Notes: generated by a model not told the origin, from the sequence alone. A DNA stretch of 38,123 bases from Candidatus Thioglobus perditus (GCA_002909145.1 PNQY01000030.1:1-38123), one strand, 5' to 3'. Positions 29,396-38,048 are shown, numbered from the stretch's first letter. Program-made: numbers and translations.

Positions 29396-30310
29396 ATGAA
29401 CAAAACCCTAAAAATTGCAACACGCAAATCACCATTGGCATTATGGCAAGCGGAGCATGTTAAAGCTAGATTGGAAGCTCAACATCCTGCTTTAAATGTT
29501 GAACTAGTCAAGATGACTACAAAAGGTGATCAAATACTTAATTCTCCACTCTCTAAAATTGGTGGAAAGGGATTATTTATTAAAGAGTTAGAAATTGGAA
29601 TGATGGAAGGTGAAGCTGATATTGCTGTACATTCAATGAAGGACGTGCCATATGAAATTCCACAAGGTTTTGAGCTTGGTGCAGTTCTACAGCGTGAAAA
29701 TCCATTCGATGCTTTTGTATCTAACAATTTTAATAGTATTGATGAGCTGCCACAAAATGCCAAAGTAGGCACTTGCTCAATGCGCAGAATTGTACAACTC
29801 AAAGCTATAAGGCCAGATTTAGAGATTCTTGATTTACGCGGCAATGTAAATACTAGACTTAAAAAACTAGATGATGGTGAATATGATGCGATCATCCTTG
29901 CTTGCGCCGGACTTATTCGACTTGGTTTTGAAGATAGAATTAAACAGCAAATTCCACAGGAGCAAAGTATCCCTGCTGTTGGACAAGGTGCTGTTGGTAT
30001 AGAAATTCGTGCTAACGATAATGAGATTATGGATATTATCAAACCGCTTATTGATACACAAACCACATATAGAGTTACTGCAGAAAGAGCTATGAATGCT
30101 AGATTAGAAGGAGGGTGCTCGGTACCAATTGCAGGGTTTTCAACTATTGATGGCGAGCAAATTACATTAACAGGCTTGGTTGGTAATGTTGATACAGGGG
30201 TGATATTAAAAGAACAAGTGTCAGGCAATGTATCTCAAGCTGAGCAGCTTGGTGTTAAGTTGGCAGATTTATTAATTTCTTTAGGAGCTAAAGAAATCTT
30301 AAAAGGATAG
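29396..30310 (+). CDS. hemC: Hydroxymethylbilane synthase (porphobilinogen deaminase)
   Basis: It joins four porphobilinogens in heme and siroheme synthesis. It is 304 aa. It has [18 protein letters not shown], the loop [49 protein letters not shown], and the cofactor-binding C241 in [10 protein letters not shown]. Heme supply is needed for SoxA and the other cytochromes. hemD, the normal partner, does not follow; an unknown two-TM protein does. The ATG has no SD; TATAAA ends 1 bp before it. Confidence 0.97.
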   Translation: MNKTLKIATRKSPLALWQAEHVKARLEAQHPALNVELVKMTTKGDQILNSPLSKIGGKGLFIKELEIGMMEGEADIAVHSMKDVPYEIPQGFELGAVLQRENPFDAFVSNNFNSIDELPQNAKVGTCSMRRIVQLKAIRPDLEILDLRGNVNTRLKKLDDGEYDAIILACAGLIRLGFEDRIKQQIPQEQSIPAVGQGAVGIEIRANDNEIMDIIKPLIDTQTTYRVTAERAMNARLEGGCSVPIAGFSTIDGEQITLTGLVGNVDTGVILKEQVSGNVSQAEQLGVKLADLLISLGAKEILKG

Positions 30311-30319
30311 AGGTTGGTG

Positions 30320-30994
30320 ATGTTGGGATTTATTGAGAGAAATTTTTTTGTTATTGTGCAAAGATTAGGATTGTTGTTTGCTTTTATTGCATTTGTTGCA
30401 GTTATAGCGCTTGGAATCTTAAGCTATGAAAAAATTAGCATTAAGCCAAGTGATAAAATAAAAACTCCTGTTGTTGAGTTTGCAAAATATCAAAATCCAA
30501 TTAGTGTTATTAGCAAAAAAGATGCTAATATCAATAAAAATGTTAAAAAATTCAAAAATAAAGAAAAATTTGAAAAAGAATTTGATGGTTATATAAGAAA
30601 AATTATAGCTAATTTGGAAACTTTACCTGATGATGTTATTGATAAAGATTATTTAAGAAGCTCGTTTAAGACTGAGGTAAAGATTAAATCTAACACTTAC
30701 ACAAGGGATTTAAAGCTCGCTTATGCTAGTTCATTAGCAAGACTTACAAAGCAAGTGGTTAATGTTGGTGGTAGCCAAGTAAATGTTGGTGATTTTCTTA
30801 AATGGCATGATAAAGAATTCGCAGAACAGGTTGACTCTCAAACTCAAAATAATTTATTAAAAATGGGCACAATTAAAGCACAAAAAGCAACAGGCTTTAT
30901 GATGCTTGGTATGACTATTGTTGCATTGGGAATGTTCATTATGTTTGTAATGATGTTAGCAATGCTTAGAATTGAAAGAAATACCAGGAAATAA
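30320..30994 (+). CDS. Two-TM membrane protein with a charged periplasmic or cytoplasmic domain (unknown)
   Basis: I do not recognise a family. The ATG at 30320 is preferred, with GAGG at 30310-30313 placed correctly; TTG at 30314 opens the same frame. It gives 224 aa. One TM helix lies near residues 15-37 (LGLLFAFIAFVAVIALGIL) and a second near the C-terminus (GFMMLGMTIVALGMFIMFVM). Between them is a lysine-rich, soluble, mostly helical region of about 140 residues. There are no cysteines or nucleotide motifs. It starts 9 bp after hemC and ends 2 bp before the oxidoreductase, so it is part of that operon. The position recalls hemX, but there is no sequence basis for that name. Confidence 0.8.
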   Translation: MLGFIERNFFVIVQRLGLLFAFIAFVAVIALGILSYEKISIKPSDKIKTPVVEFAKYQNPISVISKKDANINKNVKKFKNKEKFEKEFDGYIRKIIANLETLPDDVIDKDYLRSSFKTEVKIKSNTYTRDLKLAYASSLARLTKQVVNVGGSQVNVGDFLKWHDKEFAEQVDSQTQNNLLKMGTIKAQKATGFMMLGMTIVALGMFIMFVMMLAMLRIERNTRK

Positions 30995-30996
30995 CT

Positions 30997-31980
30997 ATGC
31001 AGGCGGTTGGTTATAATGGCGTTGAGTTTGTAGAATTTGAGCAAAATTTAGAAAATCCAACAGGATATGATTTATTGGTTGAGATTAAGGCCGTTGCCAT
31101 TAATCCAATTGATGTCAAAGTTAAATCCACAATTACATCGGCACAAGATACTCCAAAAATACTAGGCTATGATGCTTGTGGTGTTGTTCTTCGAATTGGA
31201 GAAAAAGTTTCATTATTTAAACCTGGTGACGAAGTATTTTATGCGGGCGACATAAGCCGTAGTGGTTCAAATGCAGACCAGCAATTAGTAGACGAACGCA
31301 TTGTTGGTTTTAAGCCGAAATCTCTAAACTTTGGAGAGTCTGCGGCTATACCATTAACAGCTATTACCGCATGGGAGTCCATATTCCATCGATTAAAAGT
31401 TAACTCTAATGACAAAGGAAAAACTATATTACTTATAGGCGCTGCTGGTGGGGTTGGGTCAATGGCAATTCAGTTTGCTAAATATGTAGCAGGGTTAAAT
31501 GTAATTGCAACAGCATCAAGAGACGAGTCTAGAGCCTGGTGTAAGAAAATGGGTGCAGATATGGTGCTTGAGCATCATAATTTAGATCAACAGTTTAAAA
31601 AAGACAATATTCCCGCGCCAGATTTTATTTTGTGCATGGGTGATACTGATGATTATTTTGTAACAATGGCAGATGTTATAAAACCACAGGGAAGCATTTG
31701 CTTGCTTGCAAATGCTACTGAAAAATATGATATCAACATATTAAAATCCAAAAGTATTACACTGATTTGGGAGATGATGTTTACTAGGTCAATGTATCAA
31801 ACCCAAGATATTCTTAAGCAACATGAAATCCTAAATGAAGTTTCTAGTTTGATTGATAATAAAAAGATTGTAACCACAATAACAAGCAGTCTAAGTCCTA
31901 TTAATGCGCAAACTATTGCCAAAGCTCATAATGCTATTGAGGATGGCAGTGTTATTGGTAAGCTAGTTATTACAAATTAA
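30997..31980 (+). CDS. MDR-family NADPH-dependent oxidoreductase (zinc-type alcohol dehydrogenase-like)
   Basis: This is a medium-chain dehydrogenase/reductase of 327 aa. The GroES-like part has VAINPIDVKVKS, LGYDACGVVLRIGEKV and FKPGDEVFYAGDISRSGS. The Rossmann part has the coenzyme motif LLIGAAGGVGSMAIQFAK. The catalytic zinc ligands of true alcohol dehydrogenases are not evident, so it is probably a zinc-free quinone/enone reductase-like enzyme despite the family name. The substrate is unknown. The ATG is 2 bp after the preceding stop and has AGGAAA upstream. Its end overlaps the convergent adaptor gene by 11 bp. Confidence 0.88.
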   Translation: MQAVGYNGVEFVEFEQNLENPTGYDLLVEIKAVAINPIDVKVKSTITSAQDTPKILGYDACGVVLRIGEKVSLFKPGDEVFYAGDISRSGSNADQQLVDERIVGFKPKSLNFGESAAIPLTAITAWESIFHRLKVNSNDKGKTILLIGAAGGVGSMAIQFAKYVAGLNVIATASRDESRAWCKKMGADMVLEHHNLDQQFKKDNIPAPDFILCMGDTDDYFVTMADVIKPQGSICLLANATEKYDINILKSKSITLIWEMMFTRSMYQTQDILKQHEILNEVSSLIDNKKIVTTITSSLSPINAQTIAKAHNAIEDGSVIGKLVITN

Positions 31981-32461
31981 TATATTCAATTACCATTAAC
32001 ACTTCTGGTGCATTTGCATTTGTAGTATTTCTTAAATTAGGTGTTGCTTTGATAGTTCCACTTAATGGTGATTTAATAGTGTATTTTTCAAGCTCTATTT
32101 CTTGAATTTTGACCTTAAGATTATGCGCATCAAGATCATGTTTTTTTGCGTCAAAATCAATTTTTGCAATATCTAGATCACGATGAGAGGCAACCATGCG
32201 ATCATATAATTCCTGTGTTTGGTTAAGATTGAGTTGAGCATCATCAAATGCTTGTTGTTTGGTTTTCCCTATCACCTGAAGCAGTTGCAGTTTAAGTTTT
32301 GCCTGTCTATCATCAATCTTAACAATCTCATCTCCTATGTTTACTTGTTTGCCAACAGTTTCTATATTCAAAATTTTGCCAGATACTTGTGGGTAAATAT
32401 CAAGTGCTGAGGCGCTAGTGCAAAGTAATAAGCTTAGTATTAAGTTTTTGTTAAACTTCAT
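31970..32461 (-). CDS. Minimal membrane-fusion (HlyD-type) periplasmic adaptor
   Basis: This is a short efflux-type adaptor, 163 aa where usual ones have 330-400. It has a signal peptide (ILSLLLCTSASA), the first lipoyl half (YPQVSGKILNIETVGKQVNI, GDEIVKIDD), an alpha-helical hairpin (about residues 52-128: KLQLLQVIG to IQEIELEK), and the second lipoyl half (YTIKSPLSGTIKATPNLR). It then ends: the beta-barrel and membrane-proximal domains are missing. The stop is clean, with no remnant beyond it, so this looks like a stable short form rather than a fresh truncation. Its start overlaps tolC-like by 11 bp, with AGGAGA as SD. It presumably caps the TolC-type channel, but no pump gene is near. Confidence 0.85.
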   Translation of the reverse strand: MKFNKNLILSLLLCTSASALDIYPQVSGKILNIETVGKQVNIGDEIVKIDDRQAKLKLQLLQVIGKTKQQAFDDAQLNLNQTQELYDRMVASHRDLDIAKIDFDAKKHDLDAHNLKVKIQEIELEKYTIKSPLSGTIKATPNLRNTTNANAPEVLMVIEYINL

Positions 32462-33698
32462 AATCTTCTCCTATAAGATAATGTAATTGCATTAATGTAA
32501 TTACATAGTCAAATTCATTTTCAGCTAGTTTTTTCTCACTGTCAGTGTAGTTAACCATAGCATTCCCAATATCACTTTTTATTTCCAACTCATAATTAGC
32601 GCGAGCCTTTTCTAAATATAAGTCACGATAATCAAGCTCAATAATTAGAGCTTTATGAATTTGTTGTAGTGATTTAAGTTTTAAGTAGTAGTCAAGCGCC
32701 ATACCAATAAGAGACTGCTGGTGTTGTTCAATTTGGAGCTGTTGTTGTTTAGCCTGAATTTGCAGTTGCGATATTTTGTTATCTTGTTTGGAGTCAGTGC
32801 CAAATGGCATTGATAGATTAATTCCAAGGCGCCATTTGCCATTTTTATCACGCTGATAAGCTTGCTCGCCGAGTCTTGCATTTGAGCTAAGCACAATACC
32901 TAAATTATCTTTTTCTTGAGAGATTTGCCTTTTTATAGATTTTAAAGATTGTTCAAGTTGTTTGAGTTTTGGGTTGTTGGTTAATTGTTTTTGGTAATGT
33001 TCAAATTCTGCTAATTTTTTCTCAAGTAGTTTTTTAAAGTCTGGCTTTACTACATCATCTGGGCGTTGTTCATAGTTAATGTTAAGCAATTGCGCTAAGT
33101 TTGCTCTAGTTTGAATTTGTTTAGACTCTGTCTTAATACGCTGAATTTGACTAATTTGAGTATTGGTTTGTTTTTCTAATAACTCCACTTCTGATGCTTG
33201 CTGTATGTCATAGTCATCCTTTACTCGTCCTTCACGAATAGCAGACATAGCAAGTTTTTCCAGTGCTGTTTCATAAGACATGTCTGCCAAAATAATATCA
33301 AAAAAACTACGCATAATATTAATGATTTTATTTTGCTGTAATTGTTGAAAAGATAAATTGGCATTACCAATACTCTCAAGTTGAGTATCTTTACCAATTT
33401 CAATATTTTGATCGTAAAGTGTTTTTTTAAGATAAACAAACCCGTGAGAATTGTTGGTGCCGGAGCTGTACTCACTTCGATTGGCAAGCTCTAAATCAAG
33501 CGTTGCCCGTGTATCGTATTGACTTTCCCAGTCATTAAGTTTCAGTTTGCTTTTATCAATATTAAGTTGTTGTTGTTTTTGGTCAAAGTTATATTTGTTT
33601 GCAATTTTTACAACATCTTTTAGTGTTAGAGGGTTGGGCAAATCTTGCGCCCAAGAAAGGCTGGAAAAAATAAACCCTATAAAGATTAGAACTCTCAT
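32451..33698 (-). CDS. TolC-family outer-membrane channel protein
   Basis: This is a 415-aa outer-membrane efflux protein with a signal peptide ending SLSWA-QDLPNP. It has long alternating helices typical of the TolC barrel/tunnel: LTLKDVVKIANKYN, the QQLNIDKSKLKLNDWESQYDTR repeat start, and the second repeat from LEQSLKSIKRQISQEKDNLG. It is trimeric in known relatives. Usual TolC-family proteins have about 420-490 aa, so this one is slightly short. It overlaps the thioredoxin gene upstream by 4 bp and the adaptor downstream by 11 bp, so all three are translationally coupled. The substrate is unknown. Confidence 0.88.
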   Translation of the reverse strand: MRVLIFIGFIFSSLSWAQDLPNPLTLKDVVKIANKYNFDQKQQQLNIDKSKLKLNDWESQYDTRATLDLELANRSEYSSGTNNSHGFVYLKKTLYDQNIEIGKDTQLESIGNANLSFQQLQQNKIINIMRSFFDIILADMSYETALEKLAMSAIREGRVKDDYDIQQASEVELLEKQTNTQISQIQRIKTESKQIQTRANLAQLLNINYEQRPDDVVKPDFKKLLEKKLAEFEHYQKQLTNNPKLKQLEQSLKSIKRQISQEKDNLGIVLSSNARLGEQAYQRDKNGKWRLGINLSMPFGTDSKQDNKISQLQIQAKQQQLQIEQHQQSLIGMALDYYLKLKSLQQIHKALIIELDYRDLYLEKARANYELEIKSDIGNAMVNYTDSEKKLAENEFDYVITLMQLHYLIGEDYEV

Positions 33699-34198
33699 CG
33701 GTTTCTGCGCTTATAGCGTACAAAATTTTCTTGTTTGTAGGCTTTTTCTGTCATATATTTAGCCAATAGTAGAAACTCCTGTTTGTTGGCAAAACCCGTT
33801 CGCCTAACAACTCTATTGCCTTCTAGGTCGAAAAAAGCTAATACTGGTGTTGCGCCAATACGATTGTGCCTTTTGGCAAAAGTTCTTTCCAAAGTATCGT
33901 TGCCATCAAAATCTATTAATTCTAGATTTGATTCGGTATTTATTTTGTAATTAAGAAAGTGAGATTTAAAGTAGCTAATAACTTCATCTTGGTTTAATAC
34001 TTGGCGCTCCATTTTTTGACAAAAAGGGCAGTCGTCCATAAAGAAAAATACAAATATTCCATCTTTATTAGCATCTTGGGCATCACCAAGGTTTTCGGAG
34101 TAGTCATTAAAATGCTGGTCAAACATTGCACTATTTGAAAATACCGGCAGAGTTGTAATTAAACCAATAATCAGAACAAGGTGTTTATGTATTTGCAT
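33695..34198 (-). CDS. SoxW-like periplasmic thioredoxin (CPFC)
   Basis: This is a 167-aa exported thioredoxin-fold protein with a signal peptide (LVLIIGLITTLPVFSNS). The redox site is C57-P-F-C60 in FFMDDCPFCQKMERQVL, followed by FKSHFLNYKINTES and the cis-proline region GATPVLAFFDLEGNRVVRRTGF. This is the pattern of SoxW and related thioredoxins that keep sulfur-oxidation proteins reduced. It is not in the sox operon but leads a unit with a TolC-type channel and a mini adaptor, overlapping the channel gene by 4 bp (ATGA). AAGGAG precedes the ATG. Palindromes lie upstream at 34232-34278. Confidence 0.85.
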   Translation of the reverse strand: MQIHKHLVLIIGLITTLPVFSNSAMFDQHFNDYSENLGDAQDANKDGIFVFFFMDDCPFCQKMERQVLNQDEVISYFKSHFLNYKINTESNLELIDFDGNDTLERTFAKRHNRIGATPVLAFFDLEGNRVVRRTGFANKQEFLLLAKYMTEKAYKQENFVRYKRRNR

Positions 34199-34231
34199 AG
34201 CTCCTTAAGCAATGTTTGTTAATAATGAAAG

Positions 34232-34244
34232 CTGATAATATCAG
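34232..34244 (-). promoter_or_regulatory. Palindrome CTGATA-A-TATCAG upstream of the SoxW-like operon
   Basis: A perfect 6-bp dyad with a 1-bp centre lies 34-46 bp upstream of the thioredoxin start codon, where a repressor or activator could act. The regulator is unknown. The same word CTGATA recurs in the inverted repeat at 37976-38027. Confidence 0.4.
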
Positions 34245-34246
34245 AA

Positions 34247-34278
34247 ACTGGTAATAATAATAAAATATTTTTACCAGT
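34247..34278 (-). terminator. Inverted repeat after ftsY, possible terminator
   Basis: ACTGGTAA (34247-34254) and TTACCAGT (34271-34278) form a perfect 8-bp stem with a 16-nt AT loop, starting 9 bp after the ftsY stop. Only three T follow on the - strand, so it is a weak terminator; it may instead protect the ftsY 3' end or work with the adjacent palindrome. Confidence 0.45.
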
Positions 34279-34286
34279 AAAGGTTG

Positions 34287-35243
34287 TTATTCAAACAATG
34301 CTTCAACAAATTCTTTTGCATTAAAAGGCTTTAGGTCATCGATACCTTCGCCAACTCCGATATATCTAATAGGCAGGTTAAGTTCGTCTGATATTGCAAA
34401 CAATACACCACCTTTTGCAGTGCCATCAAGCTTGGTAATGCTAATGCCACTAAGTTCAATAGATTTGTTAAATTCTAGCGCTTGATTGATGGCATTTTGT
34501 CCAGAACCGCCATCCACCACCAGCATAGTTTCATGTGGCGCGTCTTCATTATGTTTTTTAAGTACACGTTTGATTTTTTCCAACTCTTGCATTAAGTTAC
34601 CTTGAGTATGCAATCTTCCGGCTGTATCAGCAATAAGAATATCTATGTTTTTTGCACGTGCTGATTCGTATGCATCATAAATTACTGATGCTGCATCTGC
34701 TCCTGTTGTCTGTGCCACTACTGGTATTTCGTTACGCTCACCCCAAACCTTAAGTTGCTCAACTGCTGCTGCACGGAAAGTATCGCCAGCTGCCAGCATT
34801 ACTGACTTGCCTTGATTTTGGAATGATTTTGCAAGTTTGCCAATTGTTGTGGTTTTTCCAGCGCCATTAATACCAACCACTAAGATTACAAAAGTTTCTT
34901 TAATATCAGTATTTAGCTGAGTGTCTTCAATTAATAGTTCTTCTAGATCATCTTTTAAGAATTTATACAGACTATCAGAGTCTTTTAGAATTTTGCGTGA
35001 TGCGTTTTTACGCACTGATTCAAGAATTTTATCTGTTGTGCCTATGCCAATATCAGCAGTAATAAGTAAGGTCTCTAATTCTTCCAGTAAATCATCATTA
35101 ATCTGCTTTTTGCCTAACAGTAAAGACGATAGTCCAGAGCCAAGTTTTTGTCTTGATTTGGTTAGCCTATCTTTTAATGAAGTAGGTTTTTGTGCTTTTG
35201 AACTTAATTGTTCAGATTTGTCTTTTTTTAAAAAATTAAACAA
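34287..35243 (-). CDS. ftsY: FtsY, signal recognition particle receptor
   Basis: FtsY receives SRP-ribosome complexes at the membrane; it is a GTPase. It is 318 aa. The N domain helices (KQINDDLLEELETLLITADIG) precede the G domain: VVGINGAGKTTTIGKLAK (G1), DTFRAAAVEQLKVW, LIADTAGRLHTQGNLMQEL (G3), ITKLDGTAKGG (G4) and YIGVGEGIDDLKPF. The acidic A domain of E. coli is almost absent. The start must be TTG at 35243: a stop lies four codons upstream, and no ATG or SD is present. It is divergent from the M16 pair by 25 bp. Confidence 0.96.
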   Translation of the reverse strand: MFNFLKKDKSEQLSSKAQKPTSLKDRLTKSRQKLGSGLSSLLLGKKQINDDLLEELETLLITADIGIGTTDKILESVRKNASRKILKDSDSLYKFLKDDLEELLIEDTQLNTDIKETFVILVVGINGAGKTTTIGKLAKSFQNQGKSVMLAAGDTFRAAAVEQLKVWGERNEIPVVAQTTGADAASVIYDAYESARAKNIDILIADTAGRLHTQGNLMQELEKIKRVLKKHNEDAPHETMLVVDGGSGQNAINQALEFNKSIELSGISITKLDGTAKGGVLFAISDELNLPIRYIGVGEGIDDLKPFNAKEFVEALFE

Positions 35244-35268
35244 GGCTAGTAGTTATAATTGTTGAAAT

Positions 35269-36594
35269 ATGAAAAAGTTAATTTTACTACCCTTTGTTTT
35301 ATTTCAATGTGTTTTTGCATTTGCACAGGATTTAAATAAATATCATATAACTCAAACCACTTTAGATAATGGCCTAAAGGTTGTGGTAAAGGTTGATAGT
35401 CGTTCCCCAGTATTTATTTCTCAGCTTTGGTATAAGATTGGGGCTAGTGATGAACGCTCTCCTATCACTGGAGTCTCGCATATGTTAGAACATATGATGT
35501 TTAAGGGTACTCATGATTATAAAGCAGGTGAGTTTTCACGTATTATTGCTAGAAATGGCGGTGATGAAAATGCATTTACCTCTAAAGACTTCACCGCATA
35601 TTATCAAAAAATGCACAAATCAAAACTTGAGATAGCAATAAAAATGGAAGCTGATCGTATGCGTAATCTTACTTTTTCTAACGCAGAGCTTACCAAAGAA
35701 AGACAAGTTGTTATTGAAGAAAGACGGATGCGTGTTGAAGATAAACCCAATGCAAAAGTTTATGAAAACCTTAGGTTGATATCATTTGCTGATTCTGGTC
35801 CATATCATGCGCCAGTAATTGGTTTTAAAAAGGATATTGAGAGTTACAAGCTTGCTGATTTGCGCAATTGGTATGAAAAGTATTATGCCCCAAACAATGC
35901 AACCTTGGTAGTGGTTGGTGATGTTGATGCTGATGAGGTTATAAAGTTAGCTGCTAAATATTTTAGCAATTATAAATATAATCATAATATTAAGGATCTA
36001 AAACAAAAGTCTATTGCACTTAAGGGTAACTCAAAGGTGTTAAAACTTAAGGCGGAGTTACCATACTATGCTATGAGTTTTCATGTTCCAAGTTTATTAA
36101 CTAGCAAGAATGAAGATGAGGCATACCAGTTGGAGATGCTAGCTTATGTTTTAGATAATGGCCTATCAAAAGCTCTAATTCGCAATCAGCAAATTGCCTC
36201 TAGTATTGGTGTTGGCTATCGCTTATATGACAAGTTCGATACTTTGTTTACTATTAGTTTTGTACCTGCTCAAGGTGTTAGCAATGAGACTATATTAAAT
36301 GAGATAAAGAACCAAGTGACAGAGCTTATTGATAAGCCGTATTTAATTCAGCCAGAATTAAAACGCACTAAAGCGCAATTAGAGGCTAGCTTTGTTTATG
36401 AACAGGACAGAATATCCACCCAATCCTATTACCTAGGTATGCTGGAGACTGTCGGACTTGGAATTAATAAAATGTTTGAATATGTTGATAAAATGAACTT
36501 AATTGCGGCTAATGAGTTGTCAATTGTTGCTAAAAAGTATTTATTATTTGCTGATATGAATAAAGTTGAGCTAATTCCTCAGGGGGTTAAATGA
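35269..36594 (+). CDS. M16-family zinc metallopeptidase, catalytic subunit
   Basis: This is an exported insulinase-like peptidase of 441 aa. The signal peptide ends near FAFA-QDLNKYH. The inverted zinc motif is H71-M-L-E74-H75 in GVSHMLEHMMFKGT, with the third ligand E151, 76 residues after H75, in VIEERRMRVED. A C-terminal M16 domain follows from about residue 190. It overlaps the next gene by 4 bp (ATGA). Bacterial pairs of this type form heterodimers in which one subunit is catalytic. The expected site of action is the periplasm. TATAAT (35254-35259) lies only 9 bp before the ATG, which has no SD. Confidence 0.94.
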   Translation: MKKLILLPFVLFQCVFAFAQDLNKYHITQTTLDNGLKVVVKVDSRSPVFISQLWYKIGASDERSPITGVSHMLEHMMFKGTHDYKAGEFSRIIARNGGDENAFTSKDFTAYYQKMHKSKLEIAIKMEADRMRNLTFSNAELTKERQVVIEERRMRVEDKPNAKVYENLRLISFADSGPYHAPVIGFKKDIESYKLADLRNWYEKYYAPNNATLVVVGDVDADEVIKLAAKYFSNYKYNHNIKDLKQKSIALKGNSKVLKLKAELPYYAMSFHVPSLLTSKNEDEAYQLEMLAYVLDNGLSKALIRNQQIASSIGVGYRLYDKFDTLFTISFVPAQGVSNETILNEIKNQVTELIDKPYLIQPELKRTKAQLEASFVYEQDRISTQSYYLGMLETVGLGINKMFEYVDKMNLIAANELSIVAKKYLLFADMNKVELIPQGVK

Positions 36595-37880
36595 GAGTTA
36601 TAGCTTTATTCTTAATACTTGTGAGTAGTGCACATGCAAAGCTAAATATTGAGCATTGGAAAACCCCAGAAGGGGCTAGAGTTTTATTTGCTCAGACTAA
36701 GGGCTTGCCTATGCTTGATGTGCAGCTTAATTTTGATGCCGCTAGTTCTAGAGATGGTGATAAATTTGGACTGGCCAAACTTACAAATAGTTTATTGGGA
36801 ACTGCTACTAAGTATCATTCTGAAGAGCAAATTATTGAATCATTTGAATCGGTTGGTGCTGAGTTTTCAACTAGTTCGCTCAAAGATATGGCAATTGTGT
36901 CAATGCGTACACTTTCACGTAATGATATTTTAAAAAGATCGCTTAATATCTTTACCGAAGTAATATCTCAGCCAAAATTTGAACAAAAATATCTTTCTCG
37001 TGAAAAGAAACAAAATCTTCGATCAATAAAAGCTGGTAAACAGTCCCCAGCTACAGTGGCATCATTAGCCTTTGATGAGGCGGTATTTACAGGACATGCT
37101 TATGCACACGCAAAAATTGGCACTGAGGATTCAATTGGACGCATATCCATTGACGATTTAAACGAACACTATAAAGAATATTATGTCGCTAAAAATCTAA
37201 CTATTGCTTTGGTTGGAGATATTTCTAAAACTCATGCTAAGCAAATAGCAAGACAAATCTCACACGGCCTTAATATGGGCAAAAAAGCTCGGAAAAATCC
37301 AATAGTTAAGCCACTAGAAAAGTCACAAAATATCCATATTGATTTTCCATCCAAACAAACTCATTTATTAATTGGACAAACTGGCATTAATCGTTCTCAT
37401 ATAGATTACTATTCACTTTATTTGGGAAATCATATTTTTGGTGGAAGTGGACTGACCTCTATTCTAAGTGATGAGATTCGTGAGCAAAGAGGTTTGGCTT
37501 ATTCAACATTTAGTTATTTTACTAAGATGCAATCAAATGGTTATTTTCTAATTAAAGTGCAAACTAAAAATTCACAAGCAGATCAGGCCAGAGATATCGC
37601 AATTGAAACACTTAAAAATTTCGTAAATAATCCAATTGATAAAGAAAATCTTCAAGATGCCAAAGATAATATTATTGGTGGTTTTGCGTTAGAGACTTCA
37701 AGTAATGCCAATATTCTTACTTATCTCTCAATTATTGGCTTTTATGACTTACCGCTAGATTATTTAAGTAGTTTTACCGGCAAAATCAAAGATATTGGCG
37801 CCATAGACATACAGAAATCCTACAAAAAGCTGATTGATATGGATAAGCTTGTTGTTTTAACTGTTGGAAGTCAAGAGTAG
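36591..37880 (+). CDS. M16-family peptidase partner subunit, lacking the metal site
   Basis: This is a 429-aa exported protein with signal peptide ALFLILVSSAHA. The position where the catalytic HxxEH should be reads FGLAKLTNSLLGTAT, so it cannot bind zinc. It keeps the C-terminal substrate-handling motif REQRGLAYSTFSYF, which in M16 heterodimers completes the active site of the catalytic partner. It therefore probably works as the second subunit with the gene just upstream (4-bp overlap). Length and domains are full. Confidence 0.93.
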   Translation: MRVIALFLILVSSAHAKLNIEHWKTPEGARVLFAQTKGLPMLDVQLNFDAASSRDGDKFGLAKLTNSLLGTATKYHSEEQIIESFESVGAEFSTSSLKDMAIVSMRTLSRNDILKRSLNIFTEVISQPKFEQKYLSREKKQNLRSIKAGKQSPATVASLAFDEAVFTGHAYAHAKIGTEDSIGRISIDDLNEHYKEYYVAKNLTIALVGDISKTHAKQIARQISHGLNMGKKARKNPIVKPLEKSQNIHIDFPSKQTHLLIGQTGINRSHIDYYSLYLGNHIFGGSGLTSILSDEIREQRGLAYSTFSYFTKMQSNGYFLIKVQTKNSQADQARDIAIETLKNFVNNPIDKENLQDAKDNIIGGFALETSSNANILTYLSIIGFYDLPLDYLSSFTGKIKDIGAIDIQKSYKKLIDMDKLVVLTVGSQE

Positions 37881-37962
37881 GTCGTCTTAAAAGCTCATCA
37901 AATTCTTTATTTAAGATTGGCTATTTAAAAAAATGTAGACTATTATGAGCTTAAAATAGCTT

Positions 37963-37968
37963 TATAAT
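37963..37968 (+). promoter_or_regulatory. -10 box of a promoter near the right edge
   Basis: A perfect TATAAT, 7 bp before the 12-bp inverted repeat. No good -35 lies 16-18 bp upstream. The predicted start, near 37975, coincides with the first base of the repeat arm. Confidence 0.5.
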
Positions 37969-37975
37969 ATCAAAG

Positions 37976-38027
37976 TTGTTGTATCAGTTTTATAACTCTC
38001 CTCAGTCTTATTTTTCTGATACAACAA
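37976..38027 (+). repeat. Perfect 12-bp inverted repeat with 28-nt loop
   Basis: TTGTTGTATCAG (37976-37987) and CTGATACAACAA (38016-38027) are exact reverse complements. No T-run follows, so it is not a terminator. The loop word ATAACTCT (37992-37999) is complementary to AGAGTTAT (38038-38045) downstream, so a pseudoknot could form. AGAGTTAT itself lies in a competing hairpin, ATAAGA-gtta-TCTTAT (38035-38050). Confidence 0.75.
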
Positions 38028-38048
38028 AACCACTATAAGAGTTATCTT

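Noticed and set aside
29365-29427. N-terminal extension of the CGFC thioredoxin protein
   Set aside because: It would overlap the hemC start on the other strand; the ATG at 29364 has AGG upstream and begins a proper signal peptide.
29530-30228. 232-aa frame antisense to hemC
   Set aside because: It is a shadow of the very well conserved hemC coding sequence, with no SD and low-complexity serine/isoleucine-rich translation.
37976-38027. Insertion-sequence terminal inverted repeats
   Set aside because: The arms are only 28 bp apart, with no transposase and no target-site duplication.
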